Of a stretch of 64,000 bases of DNA, positions 43,641 through 53,456 are shown piece after piece; position 1 is the first letter of the stretch; the number at the start of each line of letters is the position of its first letter. This DNA is from Streptomyces sp. NBC_01689 (GTDB lineage: Bacteria; Actinomycetota; Actinomycetes; Streptomycetales; Streptomycetaceae). Location of the stretch: assembly GCF_036250675.1 (NCBI RefSeq), contig NZ_CP109592.1:9424001-9488000 (forward strand), written 5' to 3'. The notes beneath the pieces are model-generated. The model did no database searches. It worked only from the letters and a program-made list of their open reading frames with translations, and was not told the DNA's origin. Position numbers and translations under genes: made by a program.

Positions 43641-43817
43641 GCACGCATGATCGGTTACCGCACTGATCCACGTCGACCTCATTTGTCACTCGGCACCCGC
43701 TCCGCGCCGACGGCATCGACTGAGCGTCTGACAGGACGGGACACCAACAGCCGTGGGCCGGCGGTCCTGGGCCGGAACTCCTCAGCAGCGTAAGAACCTT
43801 GCAGGCGCGGAGCATGC

Positions 43818-44363
43818 TCACCGGAGCGAGAACGACGCCTTCCGTTGCCACCGTGTTCCGTCATGGACCATGAGGTCGACCGTGGAGACATGGGCAGTTA
43901 CGGGCAGTCGGCTCTGAAGGTCGGCCTCGGCCTGTGCCAGCACGGCGTCCTCCTGGCCCTGAGCTACCGTCAGATGCGGGACGAGTTCATCGAACCGGCC
44001 GCCGAACGGTGGGGTCTCCGGCCACCGGTCCGCGATCGCTTCGGTGAGTCGGCGGAACGGAGCGGCGGGTTCGGGGACGGCGTACAAGATGCCTGGGAAT
44101 CGACCGCAGTGCCCGAACCGGGTCTCGAAGGGCCGGTGACGCCCGATCACTTCTCCGATGGCAGCGCAGGCAGCCTCGTCGATACGGCTCGCGTCGAGAA
44201 ACGGGAAGAGGACCGTGACATGGGCCGGAACACCCGCACGGGCCGAAGGGTCCAGACGCTCGCGCCATGCTCGAACAGCGAGTTCCGCCTCGGGGATCCT
44301 CACGATGAGCCCCGACTGCCCTGCCGGAAACGCCACCGAGTTGTCGTCCGTCATCGTCGGCAT
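43818..44363 (-). CDS. 2'-5' RNA ligase-like (2H phosphoesterase) protein
   Basis: The 181-residue protein shows the two HxT signatures of the 2H superfamily, HVT in AGVPAHVTVLFPF and HLT in ELVPHLTVAQG. They are about 75 residues apart, as in LigT/ThpR-like proteins. These act on cyclic phosphodiesters or 2'-5' linkages. The start is ATG 44363 or 44354. Confidence 0.85.
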   Translation of the reverse strand: MPTMTDDNSVAFPAGQSGLIVRIPEAELAVRAWRERLDPSARAGVPAHVTVLFPFLDASRIDEAACAAIGEVIGRHRPFETRFGHCGRFPGILYAVPEPAAPFRRLTEAIADRWPETPPFGGRFDELVPHLTVAQGQEDAVLAQAEADLQSRLPVTAHVSTVDLMVHDGTRWQRKASFSLR

Positions 44364-44507
44364 CCATCAGGGAGCGCGTGGCTCCGCTCCCGTCACTCTC
44401 TCCTGAACAGCGCCGCCGCTACCCCGGCAGACTGCGCGTTCCCGACCTTACGGCACTCGCGGAGTCATGTTGTACTGCGGACCGGTGTTTCGTGACAGGC
44501 TCACCGG

Positions 44508-45353
44508 ATGGATCACGCATTCGACGTTCCGCCCGCGGATGGAGAACTCCTCGACTTCGCCGTCGGCTTGGCCGCGCGGGCCGGTCAGGTGTCCGCCCAG
44601 GGCTTCTTCGGAGAGTGGGGAAGTCGCCGCAAGGAGGACGGCAGCGAGGTCACCGAGATCGACCTCGCAGTCGAAGAGCTGGTCAGGGACGAGCTGGCCC
44701 GCCGTGTGCCGGAGGACGGCATTTTCGGAGAGGAGAAGGGCTCGACCGCCGGGGTGTCAGGTCGACGATGGATCATCGATCCCATCAACGGCACCACGTC
44801 GTTCACTCGCCGGTGGCCGCTGTTCTCGAACGACATCGCCTACGAGGACGAGTACGGTCCCGCTGTCGGGGTGATCAACATGCCCATGAGCCGACAGATG
44901 GTCGCAGCCGGACGGGGGCTGGGCTGCTGGGTGATGACCGGGGAGAGCCCCGACCTGAAGTCGGGCCACCTCGCCCGAGTCACCCGGCGAACCAGCGCCC
45001 GTGGAGCGAGGACTCAGGCACTCAATCCGGCCGGCTGGCCCGAGGAGCTCCTGACGGCTCTCCATCGTCAGGTGTTCCTGATGGCGTCGATGGGCTGCAT
45101 CGTCGACCTCGTCACCGGTCGCGCGGACGCCGTCGTGATCGCCGGACCACCCATGGGCTACGAGGACGTGGCCCCTATGCCCGTCATTGTTTCGGAGGCC
45201 GGCGGCCAGGTGACGGACCTTGGCGGCGGCCCCGTATTGGAGGGCGACATGACGGTACTGGCCACCAACGGTCTCCTCCACGATGCGATCCTGAACCTGG
45301 TGGAAGGCGTGCCACGAAGCCGAGACCTGTATGCCCTCGACGACGGCGTGTAA
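44508..45353 (+). CDS. Inositol-monophosphatase-family phosphatase
   Basis: The 281-residue protein has EVTEIDLAVEELV, IFGEEKG and WIIDPINGTTSF. These are the metal-binding motifs of the IMPase/histidinol-phosphatase family, with Asn in place of the second Asp of DPIDGT. The usual WDxAA near the end is replaced by GYEDVAP. It may act on histidinol phosphate or another sugar/polyol phosphate. ATG 44508 is well supported by codon usage. Confidence 0.83.
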   Translation: MDHAFDVPPADGELLDFAVGLAARAGQVSAQGFFGEWGSRRKEDGSEVTEIDLAVEELVRDELARRVPEDGIFGEEKGSTAGVSGRRWIIDPINGTTSFTRRWPLFSNDIAYEDEYGPAVGVINMPMSRQMVAAGRGLGCWVMTGESPDLKSGHLARVTRRTSARGARTQALNPAGWPEELLTALHRQVFLMASMGCIVDLVTGRADAVVIAGPPMGYEDVAPMPVIVSEAGGQVTDLGGGPVLEGDMTVLATNGLLHDAILNLVEGVPRSRDLYALDDGV

Positions 45354-45568
45354 CACGACAGGGTGCCGACGCTGAAGTTCACTCCGCAATGGTCAGCGAG
45401 TCGCGCTCGACGTGCCGGCGCGGCCCTCGTTCGGACGAGTTCAGTCGATGCGTTGGCAGTTGGGCATCCAAGATCGCCGTTCGGAGCCGGTCTGCCCGTT
45501 CCCCAGAGGATGAGAGCCCCGTCGATGATCTGGTCGCGATGTCGTGGACGGTGCCATGATTGATCTCC

Positions 45569-46414
45569 ATGGGGACCGTAGCCGCGTTGTACCGGTATCC
45601 GGTGAAGTCCACGCTGGGGGAGTCATTGCTCTCCGTGACCGTGACGCCCGCGGGGCTCACCGGGGACCGGAGCTTCGCCGTCATGGATGACGGGGGCGCG
45701 ATCGGGAGCGCCAAGCATCCGCGCAAGTGGGGAGAACTGCTGCGCTGCCGAAGCCGGTTGACCGACAGTGGTGAGGTCCGGGTCGAACTGCCCGACGGGG
45801 TGAACCTCCCGGCGGGAGACCCCGATCTGGACGCGCGGCTGTCCAAGCTGCTGGGCCGGCAGGTGTTCGTCTCGGACAGTGCCCCGCCGGACAGCACACT
45901 GGAGCGCGCCGTGCCCGGGTACGAGGGCGGTGTCCCGGACGTCGTGCGGGCGACGGCCTCCGTGGACGGTACGGGTGAGGCGATCACCGTCGGCAAGGTC
46001 GCCGCGGGCACGTTCTTCGACTTCGGCAGAGTCCACCTCGTCACGACGTCCTCCCTGGCGGGTCTCCGCGCCCGGTTTCCCGACATCGACTTCGATCCCC
46101 GCCGTTTCCGGCCGAACCTGGTCGTCGACACCGGCAGTGGGCACGGGTTCGTGGAGGACACCTGGGTGAACTGCCGGGTCCGTGTGGGAGAGGCACTGTT
46201 TCTCGTGGTGGTGCCCACACCCCGCTGTGTGGTGCCCACCCTCGGCCATGACGAGCTGGGAGCCGATACCGCCATCATGCGTGCGATCGCCCACGCACAC
46301 CGCGTACCCGTCTTCGACCTGGGGCGGCTGGCCTGCCTCGGGGTGTACCTGGACGTACTGGAGCCAGGGACGGTACGGCTGGGTGACCCGATCACCCGGC
46401 AGGCCCCGTCGTGA
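45569..46414 (+). CDS. MOSC-domain protein
   Basis: The 281-residue protein has the MOSC N-terminal beta-barrel region (ALYRYPVKSTLGESL) and the C-terminal MOSC domain with RFRPNLVVDTG and PTPRCVVPTLGHDEL. The last contains the conserved Cys that binds the molybdenum cofactor in mARC-type proteins. It may be a Moco-dependent N-hydroxyl reductase. ATG 45569 is preferred over the TTG at 45560. Confidence 0.9.
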   Translation: MGTVAALYRYPVKSTLGESLLSVTVTPAGLTGDRSFAVMDDGGAIGSAKHPRKWGELLRCRSRLTDSGEVRVELPDGVNLPAGDPDLDARLSKLLGRQVFVSDSAPPDSTLERAVPGYEGGVPDVVRATASVDGTGEAITVGKVAAGTFFDFGRVHLVTTSSLAGLRARFPDIDFDPRRFRPNLVVDTGSGHGFVEDTWVNCRVRVGEALFLVVVPTPRCVVPTLGHDELGADTAIMRAIAHAHRVPVFDLGRLACLGVYLDVLEPGTVRLGDPITRQAPS

Positions 46415-46526
46415 TCGGGTGACAGACGGGGGACGGGGGACCGTCACCCCACAGAACGCCCGGGTTCGTGGCGGTGCCGTCCGACGACGGCGTCGACCGC
46501 CCGACTCACCTTCCAGCAGGGTGCGT

Positions 46527-47453
46527 TCAGGCCCGCTGGTCCAGGGACTCGGTGAAGAAGGTGGCGAGCTTCTCTACGGCAGGGTCCACGTACTGCTTCC
46601 TGTCGTAGAGATCCACGTGACTCGCGCCGTCGATCCAGTACAGCTCCTTGGGTCCGGTGGCCCGCTGGAAGGCCTCGACACTCATCCACGCGGTGACGGC
46701 GCGCGATCCCGCGATCATGAGCAGCGGCCGTCCGCCGATCAGGGGCACCGAGGCGAAGGCGTCGAACGTCGCCATCCTGTCGATGCTCGGCCAGGTGAAG
46801 AAGCTCGCGGAGCGATCATGCCGGCCCCTCGGGGTGCGGTAGTACTCGAAGCCCTCGGCGCCGTGGTCCCCGCCGAGGACGCGGGCTTCGTCGGCGGTGT
46901 CGGGGAACAGCACCAGGATTGGTGGCTCCTCACCTCGGGCCTCTACGGTGCGCGCCCGCGCGGCGGCGTCCAGCATCCCCTGGAACACGGCCGGATCCTG
47001 TGTTCCGTCCGCCCCCAGACGGAACTGACGGGCCACGTCGACGGCACTGACCGTTGCGACAGCCCTGATGCGGTGACCGCCCGCGGTGGCGGCGAGCGCG
47101 TAGCCACCGGAGGCGCAGATCCCCAGAGCGCCGATGCGTTCCGTGTCGACCTCACTGCGTGTGGTGAGGAAGGAGACGGCGGCCTTGAGGTCCTCGACGC
47201 GCTGGGCCGGGTCCTCCAGACCGCGGGGCTCGCCCCCGCTCTCGCCTTGATGGGCGGCGTCGAACGCGATCGTGACGAACCCCTGCTCCGCCAGGCGCCG
47301 CGCGTACAGGCCGGCGGCCTGCTCCTTCACCCCGCTGCCGGGGTGGCCGACGACGACGGCCGGACGGGGACCCGTCGCCGGTGTGTCGGGGGTGTAGAGA
47401 TCGCCGACGAGCGGAATGCCGGCGCTGTCGAAGACAACGGTGGTCTTGGTCAC
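46527..47453 (-). CDS. Alpha/beta hydrolase (YcjY-like)
   Basis: The 308-residue protein has VVVGHPGSGVKEQAAG (oxyanion region), the nucleophile elbow ALGICASGGYALA, and GASHVDLYDRKQYVD with the catalytic His. This matches the dienelactone-hydrolase/X-Pro peptidase-like group common in actinomycetes. The start is GTG 47453; the much longer upstream frame overlaps the divergent regulator and is not believed. It is divergent from the XRE regulator at 47628 across an inverted repeat, which probably controls it. Confidence 0.85.
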   Translation of the reverse strand: MTKTTVVFDSAGIPLVGDLYTPDTPATGPRPAVVVGHPGSGVKEQAAGLYARRLAEQGFVTIAFDAAHQGESGGEPRGLEDPAQRVEDLKAAVSFLTTRSEVDTERIGALGICASGGYALAATAGGHRIRAVATVSAVDVARQFRLGADGTQDPAVFQGMLDAAARARTVEARGEEPPILVLFPDTADEARVLGGDHGAEGFEYYRTPRGRHDRSASFFTWPSIDRMATFDAFASVPLIGGRPLLMIAGSRAVTAWMSVEAFQRATGPKELYWIDGASHVDLYDRKQYVDPAVEKLATFFTESLDQRA

Positions 47454-47569
47454 GGGATGCTCCGTTCTCACTGTCTCAGCGGAGCCCCGCGTGTTCCTGC
47501 AAGGCTCCGCGCCCGGTCTCGACCCGGGCACGTCCCCACGTTCGGCGCTGCCGCGGACGCGCGAAAGAG

Positions 47570-47597
47570 GCAGGTCCTTGCCCGGGAAGGAACCTGC
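47570..47597. promoter_or_regulatory. Inverted repeat between hydrolase and XRE regulator
   Basis: GCAGGTCCTT (47570-47579) and AAGGAACCTGC (to 47597) form an almost perfect inverted repeat around GCCCGGG. It lies 31 nt before the regulator start and 117 nt before the hydrolase start, and is a likely operator for the regulator. Confidence 0.6.
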
Positions 47598-47627
47598 CCC
47601 CTCACCCAGGGCTGCGCACGCGTGACA

Positions 47628-48515
47628 ATGGAGAGCATGACGTCGGCATCTGATTCCCGCGGACTCGGCGCCTTCCTGAGAGCCCGCCGAGCACAGCTGA
47701 CACCCGAGATGTACGGGCTGCCCGCGACGGACTCGCCCCGCAAGGTCGCGGGTCTGCGCCGTGAGGAGGTCGCGCGGCTCGCGGCGATCAGCGTCGACTA
47801 CTACACACGACTGGAGCAGGGCCGTGTCCGGGCGTCCGCGTCGGTGCTCGTCACCCTGACCCGCGCGCTGCGCCTCGACGACGATCAGCAGAGGTATCTG
47901 TACGAACTCGCCGGGAGGACCGACGCACGGCCCCGCCGACGGCGCCCCGCCCAGACCGTACGGCCCGCCATGCGACGCCTGCTCGACCAGCTCACCGGAA
48001 CCCCGGCCGTCGTCCTCGGCAGACGCCTGGACATCCTGGCCTGGAACCCCGCGGCGGCGGCCTTGTACACGGACTTCTCGTCGCTGCCGGCCGCCCGACG
48101 CAACTACGTGAATCCGTTGTTCACGGACCCGGTCATCCGTGGCATGCACCTGGAGTGGGAGCACGACGCCCGAGACGCCGTGGCCGCGCTGCGCATGGAG
48201 GCCGCGACCGATCCCGACGACCCCGAACTCACGCGCCTCGTAGGCAAGTTGTCTGCACAGGATCCCGACTTCCGCTCCTGGTGGGCGGAACACCGGGTGA
48301 TCAGCTCCGGATACGGCACCAAGCACTACCGGCATGGGCTGGTGGGAGATCTCCGACTGGACTGCGACACGTGGAACAGCCCCGACGGGTCGGGACAACG
48401 ACTCATGGTCCTGACCGCCGAGGTGGGCAGCCCGTCGTACGACGCACTGCGGATCCTCGCGTCATGGACGGCCGGACGACCGGACACCCACGGGGTGAAG
48501 GACCGCACCTCGTGA
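47628..48515 (+). CDS. XRE-family regulator with MmyB-like ligand-binding domain
   Basis: The 295-residue protein has an N-terminal HTH (RKVAGLRREEVARLAAISVDYYTRLEQG). It then has the MmyB-type C-terminal domain (LDILAWNPAAAALYTDF, RLMVLTAEVGSPSYDALRIL). MmyB domains are PAS-like and may bind fatty acids. Such genes are usually divergent from the oxidoreductase or hydrolase they control, as here. ATG 47628 or 47637 is possible; GGAGA sits too close for the latter. Confidence 0.88.
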   Translation: MESMTSASDSRGLGAFLRARRAQLTPEMYGLPATDSPRKVAGLRREEVARLAAISVDYYTRLEQGRVRASASVLVTLTRALRLDDDQQRYLYELAGRTDARPRRRRPAQTVRPAMRRLLDQLTGTPAVVLGRRLDILAWNPAAAALYTDFSSLPAARRNYVNPLFTDPVIRGMHLEWEHDARDAVAALRMEAATDPDDPELTRLVGKLSAQDPDFRSWWAEHRVISSGYGTKHYRHGLVGDLRLDCDTWNSPDGSGQRLMVLTAEVGSPSYDALRILASWTAGRPDTHGVKDRTS

Positions 48516-48682
48516 ACGGGACCTGGATCTCGGGAACTCGACCTCAGGGAGAGGACCCCATCTTCCCCACCGGGCACCGCGGTTGAACGTAGGACGCGCT
48601 TTCCGCCGGGGAGCGGACCGGGCGGAGCGGGTCACGAGAGGTCCGGCCTGCCTCGCGACCCGCCGCGCCCCGGACGGGCCGG

Positions 48683-49138
48683 TCAGCCGAAGGCCTTGAC
48701 CGCCTGGTAGTAGGTCCACGCGGTGCCGTCGCACGCGGTCTTCGTCGCGCCGGTGTAGTTCAGGCACACGCGCTTGAGGTCCTCGTAGAGGGCGCTGTCG
48801 AGGCGGGACTTGTTGGTGGAGAAGGTGCCCGCGGCCTTGTAGTTGCGGTAGCCGAAGTCGTGCCGTGCGCAGGAGGTGGCGAAGGGGAAGCCGAAGGGGT
48901 TGTCGGGGGAGGAGGAGCAGTAGTCCGTGGACCAGTCGAACTGGTAGGCCGCGTAGGCGGCTTGGTTCGAGCGGGCGGCCACCCAGGTGTTGTAGCTGGA
49001 CGCGCTGGTCTGCGTCCAGTTCGACAGGACCTGTGCCTTGTCGGCGGGGGCGGCGGCCTGAGCGGTGCTCGCGGCACCGACGAGGGCGACGAGGGACAGG
49101 CTGGACGCGGTGAGAGCGGTGGCGAGTCTTCGGCGCAT
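48683..49138 (-). CDS. Secreted prokaryotic phospholipase A2
   Basis: The 151-residue protein has a signal peptide (RRRLATALTASSLSLVALVG, cleavage near AQAA). The mature domain has the PLA2 active-site helix TSCARHDFGYRNY with the catalytic His-Asp pair. Its DYCSSSPDNPFGFPF loop and paired Cys match the Streptomyces PLA2 fold, which is calcium dependent. GGAGG precedes the ATG. It should release fatty acids from phospholipids outside the cell. Confidence 0.92.
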   Translation of the reverse strand: MRRRLATALTASSLSLVALVGAASTAQAAAPADKAQVLSNWTQTSASSYNTWVAARSNQAAYAAYQFDWSTDYCSSSPDNPFGFPFATSCARHDFGYRNYKAAGTFSTNKSRLDSALYEDLKRVCLNYTGATKTACDGTAWTYYQAVKAFG

Positions 49139-49431
49139 TCCACACCTCCACGAAGCTGCGGCCCGCCAGTCGGGCCGCAGGTGCATGACAATCAGGATCG
49201 GTCGGGCGGGCGCGCTTGCATAGATCTTGGTGGTTCAACGTGGAATGAATTCTGATGTGTACACAGGGGAGTTGCGGGTGGCGCCGTCCGGCGAGGTGGC
49301 GCGGGACCGACTCGACAGGACGGCAGAGTGTGTCGAGCCTCCTGCCACGCGGTGACGCACGTGGCTGCCGAGGCGTGTGTGGCAGGCGGGTCCGCTACGG
49401 TGATCGTCTCCGACGCGTTAGCATGCGTGGC

Positions 49432-50607
49432 ATGTCGGACGTATCGCCTCACCTCGAGTCATACACCCCGCAGGCCGAGCGCGCGGCGCTCGAGGATCTC
49501 CGGACACGGCTGCGCGCGACACGCTGGCCGGACGCGCCCGAGGACGCGGGGTGGGCCCTCGGCACCGACATCACCTATCTCCGTGAGCTCGTCGCACACT
49601 GGGCGGACGGATTCGACTGGGCCGCGCAGGAGGCGGCGCTCGCCCGGCTGCCCCGCTTCCGCACCCGGCTCGGCGGCCTGGGGATCCATTTCGTGCACGC
49701 GCGGGCCGTCGCCCCGACCGGTTCCGTCCTGCCTCTGGTCCTCAGCCACGGCTGGCCCGACTCGTTCTGGCGCTACTCGAAGGTCGTCCCGCTCCTGACC
49801 GACCCCGGCGCGCACGGGGGCGACCCGGCCGACGCGTTCGACGTGGTCGTGCCGGACATGCCCGGCTACGGGTATTCCGACCGGCCCACCGGTCCGCCGC
49901 TCGACTCGATCGCGGTCGCCGGTCTGTGGGCCGAACTCATGAGTGCGCTCGGCTACGACAGATTCGGCGCGGCGGGCGGGGACGTCGGCAGCCACGTGAG
50001 TCGCTACCTCGCCCTCGACCACCCCGACCGGGTCGTGGCCGTCCACCGGATGGACGGAGGGCTGCCCGTCCGCACGGTCGATCACGCCGAACTCGCCCCC
50101 GAGGAGCGCGAATGGTTCGACGAGGTCGCGGCCTGGGGCGGGAGCGAGGGAGCCTACGGTGCCATCCACCGTACGAAGCCGCAGACCGCCGCCGTCGGAC
50201 TCACCGACTCGCCGGCCGGTCTTGCCGCATGGATCGTCGAGAAGCTCCGGGCGTGGAGCGACTGCGACGGACACGTCGAGCGGAGCTTCACGAAGGACGA
50301 GATCCTGACGAACATCACCCTCTACTGGCTGACGGGCACGATCGGTTCGTCGATGCGGATGTACCACGCGAACGCCGCGATCCCGCCTGGGCAACTGGCC
50401 CGCCGGGTCGAGGTGCCGTCCGGCTTCTCGCTGTTCCGCGGCGACATCGTCCGCCCGCCGAGGGCCTGGCTCGAGCGCACGGCGAACGTCGTGTATCTCA
50501 ATGAGCCCGCACGCGGCGGTCACTTCGCGCCGTTCGAGGAACCTGAGCTGTACGCGGAGGAACTGCGGGCGTTCTTCCGCCCGTACCGAGCGCCCGCGAT
50601 GGACTGA
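49432..50607 (+). CDS. Epoxide hydrolase (alpha/beta hydrolase with EHN domain)
   Basis: The 391-residue enzyme has the N-terminal EHN region (ALEDLRTRLRATRWPD, with WAQEA-type segment), the oxyanion HGWPDSF, the nucleophile Asp in GAAGGDVGSHVSR, and the catalytic His in RGGHFAPFEEPELYAEEL. It should hydrolyse an epoxide to a diol. ATG 49432 gives the common start; ATG 49423 is in frame and possible. Confidence 0.9.
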   Translation: MSDVSPHLESYTPQAERAALEDLRTRLRATRWPDAPEDAGWALGTDITYLRELVAHWADGFDWAAQEAALARLPRFRTRLGGLGIHFVHARAVAPTGSVLPLVLSHGWPDSFWRYSKVVPLLTDPGAHGGDPADAFDVVVPDMPGYGYSDRPTGPPLDSIAVAGLWAELMSALGYDRFGAAGGDVGSHVSRYLALDHPDRVVAVHRMDGGLPVRTVDHAELAPEEREWFDEVAAWGGSEGAYGAIHRTKPQTAAVGLTDSPAGLAAWIVEKLRAWSDCDGHVERSFTKDEILTNITLYWLTGTIGSSMRMYHANAAIPPGQLARRVEVPSGFSLFRGDIVRPPRAWLERTANVVYLNEPARGGHFAPFEEPELYAEELRAFFRPYRAPAMD

Positions 50608-50690
50608 GCGCGCCGCCTCCCCCCTCTCCCTGGTGACCGATGAACGGACGGGAGGGAAGGCCCAGGGGGATCGTCTTCCTGCCGGGCGAA

Positions 50691-51482
50691 TCACGGACGG
50701 GTGGCGGGGGCTTCTCCTGTCTCTGGCGGGTTCGCCGTTGCCGTGCCCGTGCCGGCGGCGGGAATCCTGCTGTGGATGTCCTGGAACAGGTTCCGCATCG
50801 CCATACGGAAGATCTCCGCCTGGTGGTCACCGAGGAACGAGGTGTGTCCGAACACCTCCAGGACGACCATGCCGTGCATGTGTCCCCAGGCGCTCATCAC
50901 GAGAGCGGTCGCGGCCGGAGGCAGTTCCCGCACGCCGGTCGGTGGCAACTGGTCCAGATAGGAGAGAAGTTCGGCCGAGAGACCAGGGGCTTCCGCAGCC
51001 GCGAGCTGGGCGGTGGTGAACCCCGCGAACATCTCGCGCTCGAAGATCGCGCTCATCCGCCGCACGGCCTGGGTGGTCGGGCCCTCGACGGGAGCCGCGT
51101 AGTACCGCAGCGGGGTCCCGTAGAGAAGCTGGAAACGCTCGGGATGAGCGACGGCCCACTGGCGGTACCCCTCGGCCGCGACGAGCACACGCTCCCCGGG
51201 CGAGCCGTCGGGGACGGCGTCGACAGCGGCCTGCACGGCTTCGGCCAAGGCGTCGTAAGCCTTGACGATGAGCGCCGTGACGAGCTCGTCCCGGCTCGGG
51301 AAGTAGTGATAGAGCGCCTGCACGGTCATGCCCAGGCTCCGCGCGACGGCGCGCAACGACAGGGCGGCGGGCCCGTGTTCGGCGATCTGGTGCTCAGCCG
51401 CCTCCAGGATCTCCCGCGTTGCCGCCGCCCGCCGCCGGTCGCGCAGTGACATCGGGGCGGCCATGACTTCCTCAGTGGACAT
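50691..51482 (-). CDS. TetR-family regulator
   Basis: The 263-residue protein has the TetR HTH (AATREILEAAEHQIAEHG, LSLRAVARSLGMTVQALYHYFPSRDEL). A C-terminal ligand domain with HPERFQLLYGTP follows, as in the WHG/TetR_C_13 group. It is oriented away from the MMPL exporter at 53457, the classic regulator-exporter layout, but an ISAzo13-family insertion now separates them. ATG 51482 is used. Confidence 0.9.
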   Translation of the reverse strand: MSTEEVMAAPMSLRDRRRAAATREILEAAEHQIAEHGPAALSLRAVARSLGMTVQALYHYFPSRDELVTALIVKAYDALAEAVQAAVDAVPDGSPGERVLVAAEGYRQWAVAHPERFQLLYGTPLRYYAAPVEGPTTQAVRRMSAIFEREMFAGFTTAQLAAAEAPGLSAELLSYLDQLPPTGVRELPPAATALVMSAWGHMHGMVVLEVFGHTSFLGDHQAEIFRMAMRNLFQDIHSRIPAAGTGTATANPPETGEAPATRP

Positions 51483-51700
51483 GCGACGACCGTACGGCAG
51501 CAACTCCATGCGCGGCGGCCGAAGTTGTAGACTGTGAGAAAAATCTGACACTGCCAAATCTTCCTCCGTCTCACTAGCGTCGTGTCGGCGACGGGATGCG
51601 CCATCGCATCCGCCCCGGCCGGGACGAACAGGCGCCGTGCGGGCCCGCATCGGGCCCGCTCCGGGCGCCGGTTGCCTGATCTTGTTCCACGCAAGGACGC

Positions 51701-53445
51701 GAAGGGCCCGCAGAGAATCAACATGCTGATTTGGTCTCCGTGGGGCTGCTGTTTGCGAGGAACGCGGTGACGTCAGCGGGTGTCCGGAACCTGGCTGTCG
51801 AGGATGGAACGGTGTAACCGTGCTCGGAGAGGAGGGGCTGGACTTGGCGCACGGCCCTGGTAAGGGTGCTGCCGTTGACTCCGAAAAGCTGGGCGAGCAG
51901 GTCTCGGGTGCCAAGTTTGCGCAGGTAGAGCACGGTGGCCAGCACCCTGTCGGCGGTGGTCAGCCTGTCCTGGGCCCCCGCACCGCGAGCGCGGATGCGT
52001 TCGCCTCCTCTTTGCTGGAGCCGTGCCTGCTCACGTAACTCCTCCAGCTTCTCGGCTAGTTGGTTGACGAGCTCGTCCAGCGCTGGTTCGGGCATGCCGG
52101 TCAGCTCCGGGTTGCGCAGACATCCCCTGCAGGGCCCCGGGGGCGAGCATCCGGCTGATGCGTTGGCGTTGTCGCGAGGCTGTGGGTGGAGGGTGTAATT
52201 CCAGTCGCCGTGGAAGCGATGCCGGTGCAAGGGCAGAGCATCGATATCGCTGTCGGTGACCTTGATGCCAGTGTCGTAGGTGCCCGGGTCGAGTTCGGCG
52301 TGGACTCTCAGCCCGGTGCGGGTGGTGGTCGCCGCGATGCTGTTCACGATGACGTCGTGGCTGGTCAGCGGGCGGCCTCGCCAGTTCATGCTGATGTGGG
52401 AGAACAGCCGGTGTTCGATCTTGTTCCACTTCGAGGTGCCCGGCGGCATGTGGCAGACCGTGATGTCCAGGCCCGTCTCGGCGGCAAGGGCTGAGAGTTC
52501 GGTCTTCCAAGCGCGGGTGCGGTATCCGTTGGACCCGCCGGCGTCCGCGGTGATCAGCAAACGGGTGGCGGCAGGGTAGTCGTGCCGACCGCGGGCCTGC
52601 CACCAACGGCGGATGGAGGCAACAGCGAACGCTGCGGTGTCATGATCGGTGCCGACACTGACCCAGCCGGTGTTCGCGGCGATGTCGTAGATCCCGTACG
52701 GGATCGCCTTTCCCGGTCCCTGCCGGTCCAGGAAATCGTGCGTCTTGACCAGCACCGGCTCACCGGCAGGCCGCCATTGGTGGCCCGCGTTCTTGTAGTC
52801 GCCTACCAGCTCCTTCTTCTTGGTGTCCACGCTGATCACCGGCTGTCCGCCGTCGATGTGCTGGCTGGCCCGCTCGTTGATGTAGCGGAACTGGGCGTCC
52901 CGGTCCGGGTGTTGCTTGCCCTCGATGGTCTTGGCACCAGCCTGCAGGCTGAAGCCCTCCTCACGCAGCAGGTCCCCGACCGTGTCCGCACTCACCCTGT
53001 GCCCCTGGCGGGAGAGCTCAGCCGCGAGATTCCTGGTCGACTTCACCGTCCAACGCAACGGCGACATCGGATCGCCTCGTTCATCGGGTTCCACCAGTGC
53101 CAGCAGTGCGAGCCGCAGCCCCGGATCAAGGTCCACGGCCTTCTTGCGGCCACCACCGGGCCTGCGTACCCGGCCCAGAGGTTCGTCGCCGGCCTCCAGC
53201 TCGCTCACGCCCTTGCGGACCGTCGTCTCACTGACCTCGGCCGCCCGGGCAACCGCCCGGATACCACCGTGCCCCAGGACCCGGGCCTCGGCCCCCATCA
53301 GCAGCCGCCGCTGCCGCTCATCAAGGTGCGGGAACAACACCCCGAACTTCACAGCGAGTTGACTTCGGACCTCATCGGAGACGCTCATACCACAACAACG
53401 AGCCGCATCACGGGAAGCAACACCTTGATTCTCTGCGAGCCCGAA
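51701..53445 (-). mobile_element. ISAzo13-family insertion sequence
   Basis: Inverted repeats GGGCCCGCAGAGAATCAA (51704-51721) and TTGATTCTCTGCGAGCCC (53425-53442) match at 17 of 18 positions. They are flanked by GAA on both sides (51701-51703 and 53443-53445), a likely 3-bp target duplication. The element carries one intact transposase. It inserted between tetR and the exporter gene. Confidence 0.82.
51718..53388 (-). CDS. ISAzo13-family transposase
   Basis: The 556-residue transposase has an N-terminal HTH (RAVARAAEVSETTVRKGV). Its catalytic core has DDE residues in VISVDTKKKELVGDYKN, LLITADAGGSNGYRTRAW and NKIEHRLFSHISMNW. A C-terminal 150-residue extension contains CSPPGPCRGCLRN and a second HTH-like region. 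It is longer than the simplest members of the family. The frame is intact, so the element may be active. Confidence 0.9.
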   Translation of the reverse strand: MSVSDEVRSQLAVKFGVLFPHLDERQRRLLMGAEARVLGHGGIRAVARAAEVSETTVRKGVSELEAGDEPLGRVRRPGGGRKKAVDLDPGLRLALLALVEPDERGDPMSPLRWTVKSTRNLAAELSRQGHRVSADTVGDLLREEGFSLQAGAKTIEGKQHPDRDAQFRYINERASQHIDGGQPVISVDTKKKELVGDYKNAGHQWRPAGEPVLVKTHDFLDRQGPGKAIPYGIYDIAANTGWVSVGTDHDTAAFAVASIRRWWQARGRHDYPAATRLLITADAGGSNGYRTRAWKTELSALAAETGLDITVCHMPPGTSKWNKIEHRLFSHISMNWRGRPLTSHDVIVNSIAATTTRTGLRVHAELDPGTYDTGIKVTDSDIDALPLHRHRFHGDWNYTLHPQPRDNANASAGCSPPGPCRGCLRNPELTGMPEPALDELVNQLAEKLEELREQARLQQRGGERIRARGAGAQDRLTTADRVLATVLYLRKLGTRDLLAQLFGVNGSTLTRAVRQVQPLLSEHGYTVPSSTARFRTPADVTAFLANSSPTETKSAC

Positions 53446-53456
53446 GGAGATCGTGC

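Noticed and set aside
45379..45571. Small minus-strand frame opposite the gap before the MOSC gene
   Set aside because: It has an ATG but no family resemblance or ribosome-binding site, and it overlaps the MOSC promoter.
46182..47620. N-terminal extension joined to the XRE regulator frame
   Set aside because: The regulator begins at 47628; the extension overlaps the MOSC and hydrolase genes and the divergent promoter.
47454..48398. N-terminal extension of the hydrolase frame
   Set aside because: It is antisense to the XRE regulator; the hydrolase domain starts at GTG 47453.
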